Shown here piece after piece: positions 15,369 to 23,793 of a DNA stretch of 34,527 bases. Source of the stretch: Bacteroidales bacterium M8 (GTDB lineage: Bacteria > Bacteroidota > Bacteroidia > Bacteroidales > Muribaculaceae); contig LUJS01000034.1 of NCBI GenBank assembly GCA_001689495.1, positions 1 to 34,527 of the forward strand, read 5' to 3'. Position numbers and translations under genes: made by a program. Below the pieces are notes generated by a model. That model had not been told where the DNA came from. It worked only from the letters and a program-made list of their open reading frames with translations, and did not search any database. Positions within the stretch are counted from its first letter, which is position 1, and the number at the start of each line of letters is the position of its first letter.

Positions 15369-15409
15369 AAAACCGCCCGGTCTGAGAGATCTCAGGACCG
15401 GGCGGTTTT
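15369..15409. terminator. Bidirectional terminator between sigma and skp genes
   Basis: A 14-bp perfect stem (15369-15382 with 15396-15409, AAAACCGCCCGGTC arm) with A/T tracts on both sides, between convergent genes. Confidence 0.9.
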
Positions 15410-15442
15410 GACTCGTCTATCAAGATATGCCGGAGGACAGCC

Positions 15443-16060
15443 TTACTTGTTGTCCGATGCCTTGGTGTATGCGGCGTTGAGGCCTTCGACCACCTCGTCG
15501 GTGATGTCGAGGGCGGGGTTGAAATAGATGCCGGCGTTCTTGAAGAGGATGGCGTCATATCCGCGCGAGGCGTTGAAGTTCTTGATGAAGTTCTCGATGG
15601 TGTCGTTGAGTGCCATCTGCTTCTGAGCCAGTTCCACTTCGGCCTTTCTGCCGAGGTTGGCCAGATAGCTCTCGGCATCCTGCTGCATCTTCTGGATCTT
15701 CTGCATGTCGGCGTTATAGCTCTCCTGTGTCAGATAGCCGTTGTTACGGCCCTTCTGCTCGATCGAGGCTGCGAAGTTCTGTATCTCCTTTGCCTTGGCC
15801 TGCTGCGCGTTGTCGAGACGCTGCATGGTCTTCATGTGCTCGGCCTCGAAGTCGAGCGAGCCCTGATAGCGGCGAGCTATCGAGTCGCCGTCGATATAGC
15901 GGATGTTGAGAGAGGGTGCTGTAGCGTTAGTGTCGCCGGAGGCTGCCGCCTGAGGTGCCGGATTGTTTGCGGCCGACTTGTTGCCGTTGTCACAGCTTAC
16001 GAGACCGAGGGTCAGTACGCCGGCAAGCAGCGCTGAGGCTGACAATGCTTTATTTTTCAT
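15443..16060 (-). CDS. OmpH/Skp-family periplasmic chaperone, lipoprotein form
   Basis: 205 residues. The signal peptide ends in the lipobox LVSC (Cys23), so the mature protein should be lipid-anchored rather than free as in E. coli Skp. An Ala/Asn-rich linker (24-50) is followed by a beta-strand and a long Gln/Lys/Glu-rich coiled coil (about 70-165), the tentacle region that holds unfolded outer-membrane proteins, then a final strand (GYDAILFKNAGIYFNPALDIT). These are the family hallmarks. The gene ends near a shared terminator and starts 51 nt after a 58-residue membrane-protein gene on the same strand. Confidence 0.92.
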   Translation of the reverse strand: MKNKALSASALLAGVLTLGLVSCDNGNKSAANNPAPQAAASGDTNATAPSLNIRYIDGDSIARRYQGSLDFEAEHMKTMQRLDNAQQAKAKEIQNFAASIEQKGRNNGYLTQESYNADMQKIQKMQQDAESYLANLGRKAEVELAQKQMALNDTIENFIKNFNASRGYDAILFKNAGIYFNPALDITDEVVEGLNAAYTKASDNK

Positions 16061-16111
16061 GTGTTTGTTAAAGGGAGGGGTAGTTTTAACTTTATGATTT
16101 GATTGCTGTGT

Positions 16112-16288
16112 TCAGTGGTCTCCCCCGCGGTGGCACCCCACGCCGCGTCGGCGCAGCTCGGGGTTGTCGTGGGCATGGCCCGAGGGGAAACGGCCCCCCT
16201 TCACAAACAGCACCTTGACGCCCAGAAGCACCACGGCGAGCCCCACGAGGACCACGCTAAGAATGACCGGAACAAGTATCTGCATCAT
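16112..16288 (-). CDS. Small membrane protein, 58 residues
   Basis: Starts MMQILVPVILSVVLVGLAVV, giving one membrane helix (about 4-27). A basic tail follows with FVKGGRFPSGHAHDNPELR and ends RRRGVGCHRGGDH. I recognise this as a small conserved Bacteroidota type (helix, then KxGxFPxxH, then a basic LRxxGxxC segment), but I know no function for it. The single Cys52 and several His could bind metal or a redox partner; this is speculation. It uses GC-rich codons like its neighbours and starts at an ATGATG; I took the first ATG. The skp gene follows after 51 nt, so co-transcription is likely. Confidence 0.75.
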   Translation of the reverse strand: MMQILVPVILSVVLVGLAVVLLGVKVLFVKGGRFPSGHAHDNPELRRRGVGCHRGGDH

Positions 16289-16308
16289 GTCAGGAGGGTT
16301 TTATTTTG

Positions 16309-16316
16309 CAAAAGTA
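16309..16316 (-). promoter_or_regulatory. -7 element of the small membrane-protein/skp unit
   Basis: TACTTTTG on the minus strand fits TAnnTTTG, 20 nt before the ATG at 16288; the -33 box is not clear. Confidence 0.45.
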
Positions 16317-16371
16317 GTATATTTTATGCTAAAAATGGTGCGTATGTGGAGTGAAATTTGTAATTTAGTGG

Positions 16372-16410
16372 TGCAATTATGAATTTTTTGCAATTAGATT
16401 CACGATTGCA
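16372..16410. repeat. TGCAAT repeats upstream of pepD
   Basis: TGCAAT occurs at 16372-16377 and 16389-16394, and its reverse complement ATTGCA at 16405-16410 (10-nt spacer from the second copy). The site lies between pepD and the divergent small membrane-protein gene. It may be an operator, but in such AT-rich sequence short matches can be chance. Confidence 0.25.
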
Positions 16411-16446
16411 TAATAATTCTAAAAAACCAACATATTCAAATAAGAC

Positions 16447-17907
16447 ATGGAAATCAAAGACCTTCAGCCCAAGGCTGTGTTCGAAATCTTCGACCAGATC
16501 ACCCGCATACCGCGTCCCTCCAAGCACGAGGAGCAGATTCGCGCCTTCATACTTGACTTCGCCGCCAAGCACGGCATTGCCTCGAAGACCGACAAGGTCG
16601 GCAACGTGGTGCTGAGCGTGCCCGCCACACCCGGCCACGAGGACGCCCCGACAGTGATACTGCAGGGTCACATGGACATGGTGTGCGAGAGCAACGACAA
16701 GTCGTTCGACTTTCACACGCAGCCCATCCCCGCATACGTGGACGGCGAGTGGGTCAAGACCCGCGGCACCACACTCGGCGCCGACAACGGCATCGGTGTG
16801 GCCGCATCGCTGGCCATCATGACGGACAAGAGCTTTGAGCACGGCCCCATCGAGGCACTCTTCACAATGGACGAGGAGACCGGCATGACCGGCGCCAACA
16901 ACCTCGGCGAGGGCATGATAAGCGGACAGATGCTGCTCAACCTCGACTCGGAGGACGATGCAGAGATATTCGTGGGCTGCGCCGGAGGCGTCGACACGCA
17001 GGCGTTCTTCACTTACAACCGCTCGTTCGCGCCCAAGGATTTCCTCTACTTCCGCATCAAGATCGAGGGCCTCAAGGGTGGCCACTCGGGCGGCGACATC
17101 CATCTGGGCCGCGCCAACGCCAACAAGCTGCTGGCCCGTTTCCTGTTCAACCTCATGGCCAAGCACGAGGTGGTCGTGGCCGAGATCGACGGCGGCAACC
17201 TGCGCAACGCCATCCCCCGCGCCTCGCACGCGGTCATCGGCGTCCACACCTCTAAGAAGGAGACCGTGCGCGCCATGCTCAACGTCTATACCGCCGAGCT
17301 CGAGAACGAATATGCCGGCCTCGAGCCCGACCTCAAGATAACGATGGAGAGTGTCGACACCCCCGACTTCTCGATAGATCAGGCCACCAGCGTCAACCTG
17401 ATCCGCGCCATCTACAGCGCCCCCCACGGCGTCATCTCGATGAGCCGCGAGCTCGAGAACCTCGTCGAGACCTCGACCAACCTCGCCTCGGTCAAGATGG
17501 CCGACAACAACACCATCGTCGTCACCACAAGCCAGCGCAGCTCGGTCGAGTCGCGCAAGTGGGACATTGCCCGTCAGGTCGAGGCCCTCTTCCTGCTGGC
17601 AGGCGCCCGCGTCGAGCACGGCGACGGTTATCCCGGATGGCAGCCCAACCTCAACAGCCCCATCATGAAGATAACCCGCGACGCCTACAAGGAGCTCTAT
17701 GGCATCGAGCCCGCCATCAAGGCCATCCACGCCGGCCTCGAGTGCGGTCTGTTCCTGACCAAGTATCCCCACCTCGACATGGTGTCGTTCGGCCCCACCC
17801 TGCGCGACGTCCACTCGCCCTCAGAGCGCATGAACATCCCCGCCGTCGAGCGTTTCTACGGCCAGCTCAAGCGCACCCTCGAAAAAGTCGCCGAGCTGAA
17901 GAAATAA
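16447..17907 (+). CDS. pepD: Cytosolic non-specific dipeptidase (aminoacyl-histidine dipeptidase)
   Basis: 486 residues, the normal length of the M20C/PepD family. Zinc-site and catalytic residues are visible: QGHMDMV (His75, Asp77), LGADNGIG (Asp113), and MDEETGMTGA (Glu143, Glu144). GGHSGGDIHLGRANANK marks the lid/dimer domain, and HAGLECGLF lies near the C-terminus. It hydrolyses Xaa-His and many other dipeptides in the cytoplasm. No signal peptide. It is followed by a hairpin and the muramidase gene 103 nt later. Confidence 0.97.
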   Translation: MEIKDLQPKAVFEIFDQITRIPRPSKHEEQIRAFILDFAAKHGIASKTDKVGNVVLSVPATPGHEDAPTVILQGHMDMVCESNDKSFDFHTQPIPAYVDGEWVKTRGTTLGADNGIGVAASLAIMTDKSFEHGPIEALFTMDEETGMTGANNLGEGMISGQMLLNLDSEDDAEIFVGCAGGVDTQAFFTYNRSFAPKDFLYFRIKIEGLKGGHSGGDIHLGRANANKLLARFLFNLMAKHEVVVAEIDGGNLRNAIPRASHAVIGVHTSKKETVRAMLNVYTAELENEYAGLEPDLKITMESVDTPDFSIDQATSVNLIRAIYSAPHGVISMSRELENLVETSTNLASVKMADNNTIVVTTSQRSSVESRKWDIARQVEALFLLAGARVEHGDGYPGWQPNLNSPIMKITRDAYKELYGIEPAIKAIHAGLECGLFLTKYPHLDMVSFGPTLRDVHSPSERMNIPAVERFYGQLKRTLEKVAELKK

Positions 17908-17953
17908 ACCTTTTCGGCTCCCGGACGTCTAACATACAACGTGATAATTATCT

Positions 17954-17986
17954 CCCGGGGCGGCAGACTCTCTGCGCCGCCCCGGG
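17954..17986 (+). terminator. GC hairpin between pepD and the muramidase gene
   Basis: A perfect 11-bp stem CCCGGGGCGGC/GCCGCCCCGGG (17954-17964 with 17976-17986) with an 11-nt loop. No T-run follows (CATTGTG), so it may be a weak terminator, an attenuator, or a 3' stabiliser for pepD mRNA. Confidence 0.5.
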
Positions 17987-18010
17987 CATTGTGTAACCAA
18001 ACAAACATCT

Positions 18011-18745
18011 ATGCGTCAACGTGCAGCCCTGCTCACCGGGGCGGCGCTGCTGGGTGCAGTCATGCTCTGCTCGCAGAGCCCGGCCCCCGGAACTCTTGCC
18101 GAAGGCGAGATTTCGTTCAACCCGCTGCCGCTCACGGAGGCACAACAGCTCACAGAGCTTACAGACACAATCATTCCACTGACCGAACAAGACTTCGCCG
18201 AGGTCGCCGAAAACCTCGGAGTCGAAGTAGCCGCCATCAAGGCCGTGGTCGACATCGAGGCCGGCCGCACCCACGAGGGGTTTTCGGCACCCGGCAAACC
18301 CCTCATCAATTTCGATCTGTCCATGTTTCGCCGCTTCGCACAGCGCCGGGGTGTCAATCTGGCGAAATACAGCAAGTCTCACTCCGTGGTCTTCACTTCG
18401 CACCGCGGCTCGCAGACTCGCGCCAACCGCCGCCTCGAAGCGGCCCGCAGCATCAATCCCCACGCAGCCGTCGAGGGGACTTTCTGGGGCATGTTTCAGA
18501 TAGGCGGATTCAACTGGAAGAAGTGCGGTGCCGAGAGCATCGAGGATTTCGAGATGCGCATGTCGCGCTCAGAACGCGACCAGCTTGATATGTTCGCCTC
18601 GTTCATCACCAACGCCGGACTTCTCAAACACCTCCGCTCCAAGAACTGGGCCGCTTTTGCCAGAGGCTATAACGGTCCATCCTACGCCAAGCGCGGGTAT
18701 CACACCCGCATGGCCGCCGCCTACAAGCGGCACCTCAATGACTGA
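18011..18745 (+). CDS. Secreted N-acetylmuramidase-family protein
   Basis: 244 residues. Two N-terminal Arg and a hydrophobic run (MRQRAALLTGAALLGAVMLC) form a signal sequence; the Cys20 context (VMLC) is a poor lipobox, so cleavage by signal peptidase I is as likely. The main domain (about 58-244) matches the PF11860 muramidase type: AVVDIEAG supplies the probable catalytic Glu83, with later phrases GTFWGMFQIGGFNW and FARGYNGPSYA. It should cut the glycan of peptidoglycan in the periplasm or outside the cell. This family is known from phage lysins and also from chromosomal autolysins; the neighbourhood is not phage-like. A strong terminator follows. Confidence 0.87.
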   Translation: MRQRAALLTGAALLGAVMLCSQSPAPGTLAEGEISFNPLPLTEAQQLTELTDTIIPLTEQDFAEVAENLGVEVAAIKAVVDIEAGRTHEGFSAPGKPLINFDLSMFRRFAQRRGVNLAKYSKSHSVVFTSHRGSQTRANRRLEAARSINPHAAVEGTFWGMFQIGGFNWKKCGAESIEDFEMRMSRSERDQLDMFASFITNAGLLKHLRSKNWAAFARGYNGPSYAKRGYHTRMAAAYKRHLND

Positions 18746-18763
18746 TCCCCACAAGACACCATA

Positions 18764-18799
18764 CACACCCCCGCAGGGCCTTGGCCCTGCGGGGGTGTG
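18764..18799. terminator. Strong terminator after the muramidase gene
   Basis: A perfect 17-bp inverted repeat (18764-18780 with 18783-18799, CACACCCCCGCAGGGCC arm) separated by TT, followed by ATTTTG on the plus strand. It lies between two convergent genes. Confidence 0.9.
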
Positions 18800-18820
18800 A
18801 TTTTGTTGAGAGGGTTTATA

Positions 18821-18901
18821 GTTTTTCTAGTTGGTCTAGTTGTTATAGTTGTTCTAGTTTTTCTAGTTCAACTAGTCCAACTAGAACAACTAGTTCAACT
18901 A
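18821..18901 (-). repeat. Nine-unit 9-nt array starting at the EFR1 stop codon
   Basis: Read on the minus strand from 18901 the sequence is nine 9-base units of the form TAGNNNNAC. Eight begin TAG and the seventh begins TAT; a tenth, degenerate unit follows. The first TAG is the stop codon of the EFR1 gene, and because the period is 9 all later TAGs are in the same frame. The array also contains a 14-bp inverted repeat (18846-18859 with 18879-18892). It lies between the gene end and a shared terminator. Confidence 0.85.
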
Positions 18902-19660
18902 ATGCTTGCGCATATATTGCCCCTTGCCTTTGGTCGATGAGCCGTATTCGACGGCGTGGGCGGGGCAGACGTGATAGCACGCCAGACACCCGGTGCAGTC
19001 GCGCCCCCACGAGGGTCGGCCATGCTCCATGACTATGTTGGTGACCGGACACGAGGCGGCACAGCGTCCGCACCCGATGCACGAGTCCGTCGACCTGAAC
19101 TTGCGGGGGTTGATGGCAAACCGCACAAACCACGGATATATCACCGATGTCTTGAGCCGCGGGAATGCCCCGCGCACCACATCGGTATATGGCTCGGCGG
19201 TCTTCTCGATGCCGGGAATCAGCTCGGCTATGTCGCGCACGCGCTGTTCGCTGTCAGACAGCTTGCGGTCGCGCAGGTCGTCGGGGTCGACGTCAAACCC
19301 GGGCATGGCCACATAAATGTTGGGCATTGTCACGGTGAACGCTCCGCCCGAGCGATACCCCTTGTCGGCCATGGCCTTGCGCCACTGGCGGTCGGTCATG
19401 CCGCAGTCGTCGCCACAGGTCGCAACCATGTGGTGCGTCACGCCGTGGCCCAGAAAGGCCACCCGGCGCATGGCCGCGAGCACGAACGGGGGCACGCCCC
19501 ACGAATGTACCGGAAACACCCACACCACACGGCGCTCGTCATCGTCGAGCTCGATGCGTTTCAGCCCCGGCTCGATGCGCACCGTACGCTCGCCCAACAG
19601 GGCACCGAGCCTTGCGGCCACGTCGGCCGAGTTGCCCGTACCCGAAAACCAGAGTATCAT
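18899..19660 (-). CDS. EFR1-family flavodoxin-ferredoxin fusion
   Basis: 253 residues. The N-terminus MILWFSGTGNSADVA is a flavodoxin FMN phosphate loop (SGTGNS), followed by a flavodoxin-like fold to about residue 160. Two 4Fe-4S motifs lie near the C-terminus: CIGCGRCAASCP and CTGCLACYHVCP. This combination defines the EFR1 family, thought to move electrons between flavin and iron-sulphur partners in the cytoplasm of anaerobes; specific partners are unknown. Its start overlaps the end of the DUF2027-Smr gene by 4 nt (ATGA), so translation is probably coupled. Its stop codon is the first unit of a 9-nt repeat array. Confidence 0.93.
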   Translation of the reverse strand: MILWFSGTGNSADVAARLGALLGERTVRIEPGLKRIELDDDERRVVWVFPVHSWGVPPFVLAAMRRVAFLGHGVTHHMVATCGDDCGMTDRQWRKAMADKGYRSGGAFTVTMPNIYVAMPGFDVDPDDLRDRKLSDSEQRVRDIAELIPGIEKTAEPYTDVVRGAFPRLKTSVIYPWFVRFAINPRKFRSTDSCIGCGRCAASCPVTNIVMEHGRPSWGRDCTGCLACYHVCPAHAVEYGSSTKGKGQYMRKH

Positions 19661-20715
19661 ATCGTGACCTGAGTGGCGCCGAAACCGTATTCGCGGAACG
19701 AGGCATCCTGCACCTGATGACCCTTGTAGCGGTGGTTGAGCTCTTTCATCAGTGCGTTGCGCAGCACGCCCTCGCCCTTGCCGTGGATGAACACTATCTT
19801 CTGCCCCTTGTTGCGCAGGTTGGCGTCCATGACCTTGCGGAACTCGTCTATCTGCAGGTTGAGTATGTCGGCGGGAGTCAGTCCGGCGGTGGTGTCGAGC
19901 AGTTCGCCCACGTGCAGGTCAACCTCTATTATCTCGCCCTTGCGCTGCTCGCGCTTGTGCTTGACCACCGGGCGCTTGGCCTGACGGTCGGCGGCCTTCT
20001 TGGCCTTGATGCCCTCCTCGATGCGGCTCGAGTCTATGACCGAGCGCTGGCGCACCACGTCGTCGCGCACGAGCTCGATGGCTATGACGTCCTTGTCGAA
20101 ATAGGGGCACTGCCTGAAACAGTGCAGCTTGAAGAACTTGGTGGTGTCGAGGGGCGTCTCTATGGCCACCGGCGACTTGAGGCGAAACTCGCGCTCCATC
20201 TTGAAGGCTATCATCTGCACGGCCACGCGGTCCATCTGGGGCAACTCGGTGCCCTCGATCTCTTCGAGAAAGACCTGAATGTTGGGCTCGACGACGCCCG
20301 CATAGCGGGTCTTCCAACCCTCATCGCCGTCGGCGCGGGTCATGTAGGTGAAATAGAGATAATAGTTCGAGTCGTTGACCAGATATGTGTCGAATGTCGT
20401 GGTGTTGAGGTGGCGCGAGTCAGTGGGCTCGTACGCCAGCACCACGTTGAGCTTCTCGCCCTCGGGGGTCTCGTCGGGCAGCGGGGCCGACGCGGCCTTC
20501 TCGGGGGTCATGGGCGCGGCGGCGCTCACGGCCTCCTGTGTCGCCGCGACCTTGCGGGCCGTCTCGGCGGCCTCGGCCACCACCACGCACTCGCGCAGCA
20601 GGGTCGGTGTCTCGAATCCGTCATCGTCCACATAGGCGATGTTTCCCTCTATTCTCTTTATGATGCCGCCCCCGGTGGTGTTGAGGAAGCGGACACGATC
20701 TCCTATCTTTGGCAT
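19657..20715 (-). CDS. DUF2027 protein with C-terminal Smr domain
   Basis: 352 residues, no signal peptide. The N-terminus (GDRVRFLNTTGGGIIKRI) is a small beta-domain like those beside MutS2. An Ala/Glu-rich linker, then the DUF2027 core (about 85-230), a Lys/Arg-rich helix, and an Smr domain at about 260-352 follow. The Smr motifs are VDLHVGEL and IHGKGEGVLRNAL. Smr domains bind or cut branched nucleic acids or collided-ribosome mRNA; which applies here is unknown. The gene starts 34 nt after uvrA and overlaps EFR1 by 4 nt, so the three probably form one transcript. Confidence 0.9.
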   Translation of the reverse strand: MPKIGDRVRFLNTTGGGIIKRIEGNIAYVDDDGFETPTLLRECVVVAEAAETARKVAATQEAVSAAAPMTPEKAASAPLPDETPEGEKLNVVLAYEPTDSRHLNTTTFDTYLVNDSNYYLYFTYMTRADGDEGWKTRYAGVVEPNIQVFLEEIEGTELPQMDRVAVQMIAFKMEREFRLKSPVAIETPLDTTKFFKLHCFRQCPYFDKDVIAIELVRDDVVRQRSVIDSSRIEEGIKAKKAADRQAKRPVVKHKREQRKGEIIEVDLHVGELLDTTAGLTPADILNLQIDEFRKVMDANLRNKGQKIVFIHGKGEGVLRNALMKELNHRYKGHQVQDASFREYGFGATQVTI

Positions 20716-20728
20716 GTCTTTTTAGTTT

Positions 20729-20752
20729 GGGGGTTATAGGGTTATGAGGTTA
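20729..20752 (-). repeat. Three-unit 8-nt array starting at the uvrA stop codon
   Basis: On the minus strand TAACCTCA, TAACCCTA, TAACCCCC follow each other (20752 down to 20729), and the first TAA is the uvrA stop codon. The same unit family forms a six-copy array at 34440-34487. The array fills most of the 34-nt gap before the DUF2027-Smr start. Confidence 0.7.
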
Positions 20753-23605
20753 CAGTTTATCTTTCAGGAACTGTCCGGTGTACGATCTGGGGCAGGCGGC
20801 AATCTCCTCGGGGGTGCCTGTGCAGACCACCGTGCCGCCGGCGTCGCCACCCTCGGGACCCATGTCTATGACGTGGTCGGCGCACTTTATCACATCCATG
20901 TTGTGCTCGATTATCAGCACGGTGTGACCCATCGAAATCAGGCGGTCGAACGAGCGCAGCAGCGTGGCGATGTCCTGAAAGTGCAGTCCCGTCGTGGGCT
21001 CGTCAAAGATATACATAACCGGCTCCTTGCTCTCGTCGGCAAAAAACGATGCCAGCTTGACGCGCTGGTTCTCGCCGCCCGAGAGGGTCGACGAGTTCTG
21101 CCCTATCTTCAGATAGCCCAGACCGACATCCTGCAGCGGCTTGAGGCGCTTGACTATCTTGCGCTCCTGCGACCCGGCCTCCTCCGAGAAGAACTCGATG
21201 GCCGAGTCGACCGTCATCTCCAGTATGTCATAAATGTTCTTGCCGCGATACTCGACGTCGAGAATCTCTTTCTGATACCTCTTGCCGTGACACTCCTCGC
21301 ACGGCAGGGTGATGTCGGCCATGAACTGCATCTCGATGGTGATGACCCCCTCGCCCTTGCAAGCCTCGCAGCGTCCCCCCTCCGAGTTGAACGAGAAGTG
21401 CGACGCCGTGAATCCCATCTGCTTGGCGGCCTGCGTCGAGGCAAAGAGCTTGCGTATCTCGTCGAACGCCTTGAGATAGGTGGCCGGATTCGAGCGCGTG
21501 GACTTGCCTATGGGGTTCTGGTCTACGAACTGTATGTCCTTGATGCGCGACAGGTCGCCCGTCAGGTCGCGGTGGAATGCCGGGGCCTCGCCGGCGTTGC
21601 CGAGGCGGCGGTTGACGGCGCGATAGAGTATGTCGCGCACGAGAGTCGACTTGCCAGAGCCACTCACGCCGGTCACCACCGTCATCACCCCGAGGGGCAC
21701 GGTGACGTCGACATCCTTGAGGTTGTGCTCGCGGGCGCCGGTTATCTTGATCGAGTCGCGCCAGCGGCGGCGCTGACGGGGCACGGGTATCGTGAGGGCG
21801 CCCGACAGATAGCGCGCCGTATAGCTCCGTGCCGCGCCGGGGGCCGTGGTGAGGTCGGTGATGTCGTTGGGGTCTCCCTGAAATATTATCTCGCCGCCCA
21901 GACGTCCGGCGTCGGGGCCAACGTCTATCAGATAGTCGGCGGCGCGCATTATCTCCTCGTCGTGCTCGACCACCACCACCGTGTTGCCCAGATCGCGCAG
22001 CTTCTTCAGCACCGAGATCAGGCGGTCGGTGTCGCGCGAGTGCAGGCCTATCGAGGGCTCGTCGAGTATGTAGAGCGACCCCACCAGACTGCTGCCCAGC
22101 GACGTGGCCAGATTGATGCGCTGGCTCTCGCCGCCCGACAGCGAGTTGCTCAGACGGTCGAGCGTCAGGTATCCCAGCCCCACCTCGACCAGATAGCCCA
22201 GACGGTTGCGTATCTCGGGCAGCAGGCGGCGGGCTATCTCGGCGTCGCGCTCGTTGAGGCGCAGGCGGTTGAAGAACTCGGCCAGTTCGGCCACGGGCAT
22301 CCTCACCAGCTCGCCTATCGAGCGGCCTCCCACCTTGACGTATCCGGCCTCGGGCTTGAGCCTCGAGCCGCCGCACAGGGTACAGGTGGTCTTGCCCTGA
22401 TAGCGGGCGCGCATCACGCGATATTGTATCTTGTACTGATTCTCGTCGACCATGCGGAAGAAGTTGTCTATCGACGGGAACTCGCCGTATGTCGTCGTGC
22501 CCGGACGCAGCGGACCGTGCCACAGCAGGCGCCGCTCCTCGTCGTCGAGGTCGGCATAGGGCTTGTGCACCGGAAATCCGTATTGCTGCGAGTCGTGGAT
22601 GAAGACGCGCTTCCACTCGCTCATCTTCTCGCCGCGCCAGCAGGCCACGGCATCGTCATATATCGACAGCGACGTGTCGGGCACCACAAGACGCTCGTCG
22701 ATGCCGAGCACGCGCCCGAAACCCTCGCACCGCGGACAGGCACCCACGGGGTTGTTGAAGTTGAACATCATGTCCGAGGGCTCCTCGAACCTCATCCCGT
22801 CGGCCTCGAATATCTTGGAGAACTCCTGCGTCTCGACCCCGCCCCCGTCGGGCCAGAATACCAGACGCAGCTTGTCGCGCCCCTCGAAGAATGCTGCCTC
22901 GGCCGAGTCGGCCAGACGGCTCAGCTCGTCGCCCTCGCGGGCCACGGCCAGACGGTCTACCACCAGCAGGTAGTCGTCGGCGCCATGGGCGTCGGGATTC
23001 TCCCTGACGGCAGGCAACAGCTCCTCGATGTCGACGAAACGGGCATCGGCCACGGACATCACGCGCGGATAGCCCGCCTTGAGATAGACCTCGAGCTGGG
23101 CGGCAAACGTGCGCCCCTCGGGCAGCGTTATCGGCGCCGTCACCGCCATCCTCGTCCCCTCGGGGCGCGACTTGGCCGCGGCGATGACATCCTCGACGGT
23201 GTGCTTGCGCACCTCGTCGCCGCTTATGGGCGAGAACGTGTGCCCCACCCTGCCGAAGAGCAGGCGCATGTAGTCATATATCTCGGTCGATGTCCCCACC
23301 GTGCTTCGCGGATTGCGGGTGTTGACCTTCTGCTCTATGGCAATGGCCGGAGGCAGGCCCAGAATGGCGTCGCACTCCGGCTTGGGCATCTTGCCCATGA
23401 ACTGGCGGGCATAGCTGCTCAGGCTCTCGACATATCGGCGCTGCCCCTCGGCATAGAGGGTGTCGAACGCCAGCGACGACTTGCCCGAGCCGCTCACGCC
23501 GGTCACCACGACCAGCTTGCCACGGGGTATCTCCACGTCAATCCCCCTCAGGTTGTTGACGCGCGCACCCTTGACTATTATGTTCTGTTCGTTTGTTTCT
23601 TGCAT
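20750..23605 (-). CDS. uvrA: Excinuclease ABC subunit A
   Basis: 951 residues from the ATG at 23605; an in-frame extension upstream to 23728 has no family support. The damage-recognition ATPase of nucleotide excision repair. Both ABC modules are complete: Walker A GVSGSGKSS near residue 36, signatures LSGGESQR and LSGGENQR, and Walker B strands ending ILDEPS and IFDEPT. Zinc-finger cysteines are seen in CPRCEGFG, CTLCGGSRL, CEACKGEG and CEECHGKRY. It heads a probable operon with DUF2027-Smr and EFR1. Its -7 box lies only 6 nt before the start codon, predicting a nearly leaderless mRNA. Confidence 0.98.
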   Translation of the reverse strand: MQETNEQNIIVKGARVNNLRGIDVEIPRGKLVVVTGVSGSGKSSLAFDTLYAEGQRRYVESLSSYARQFMGKMPKPECDAILGLPPAIAIEQKVNTRNPRSTVGTSTEIYDYMRLLFGRVGHTFSPISGDEVRKHTVEDVIAAAKSRPEGTRMAVTAPITLPEGRTFAAQLEVYLKAGYPRVMSVADARFVDIEELLPAVRENPDAHGADDYLLVVDRLAVAREGDELSRLADSAEAAFFEGRDKLRLVFWPDGGGVETQEFSKIFEADGMRFEEPSDMMFNFNNPVGACPRCEGFGRVLGIDERLVVPDTSLSIYDDAVACWRGEKMSEWKRVFIHDSQQYGFPVHKPYADLDDEERRLLWHGPLRPGTTTYGEFPSIDNFFRMVDENQYKIQYRVMRARYQGKTTCTLCGGSRLKPEAGYVKVGGRSIGELVRMPVAELAEFFNRLRLNERDAEIARRLLPEIRNRLGYLVEVGLGYLTLDRLSNSLSGGESQRINLATSLGSSLVGSLYILDEPSIGLHSRDTDRLISVLKKLRDLGNTVVVVEHDEEIMRAADYLIDVGPDAGRLGGEIIFQGDPNDITDLTTAPGAARSYTARYLSGALTIPVPRQRRRWRDSIKITGAREHNLKDVDVTVPLGVMTVVTGVSGSGKSTLVRDILYRAVNRRLGNAGEAPAFHRDLTGDLSRIKDIQFVDQNPIGKSTRSNPATYLKAFDEIRKLFASTQAAKQMGFTASHFSFNSEGGRCEACKGEGVITIEMQFMADITLPCEECHGKRYQKEILDVEYRGKNIYDILEMTVDSAIEFFSEEAGSQERKIVKRLKPLQDVGLGYLKIGQNSSTLSGGENQRVKLASFFADESKEPVMYIFDEPTTGLHFQDIATLLRSFDRLISMGHTVLIIEHNMDVIKCADHVIDMGPEGGDAGGTVVCTGTPEEIAACPRSYTGQFLKDKL

Positions 23606-23611
23606 AACATA

Positions 23612-23642
23612 CAAAATTACAAAAAATCCCCGACATCTGCAA
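23612..23642 (-). promoter_or_regulatory. uvrA promoter
   Basis: Minus strand: TTG (23640-23642), 20 nt, TAATTTTG (23612-23619). The -7 box ends 6 nt before the uvrA ATG. Confidence 0.6.
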
Positions 23643-23793
23643 CACCCCCGACACCCTAACCACCCCCGAAAGGCCCCTGAAAGGTTTTTTAAGCTCTCGT
23701 CGCGACACAAGCCGCTGTCATGCAGCATATTGTTCCATGCCGCGAAAGGGCGAAAGTAAGGTCCGGAAATTATGCCCGAAAGCGGATTTGCCC

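Noticed and set aside
18821..18901. CRISPR-like array.
   Set aside because: The period is only 9 nt, with no spacers and no cas genes; it is a short tandem repeat.
20744..23659. A very long open frame on the plus strand opposite uvrA (971 codons).
   Set aside because: It is the shadow of a GC-rich gene read backwards; composition is rich in His, Arg, Leu and Val without any domain, and uvrA on the other strand is certain.
23606..23728. N-terminal extension of uvrA.
   Set aside because: UvrA proteins start close to the first ABC module; the promoter boxes at 23612-23642 lie inside the extension.
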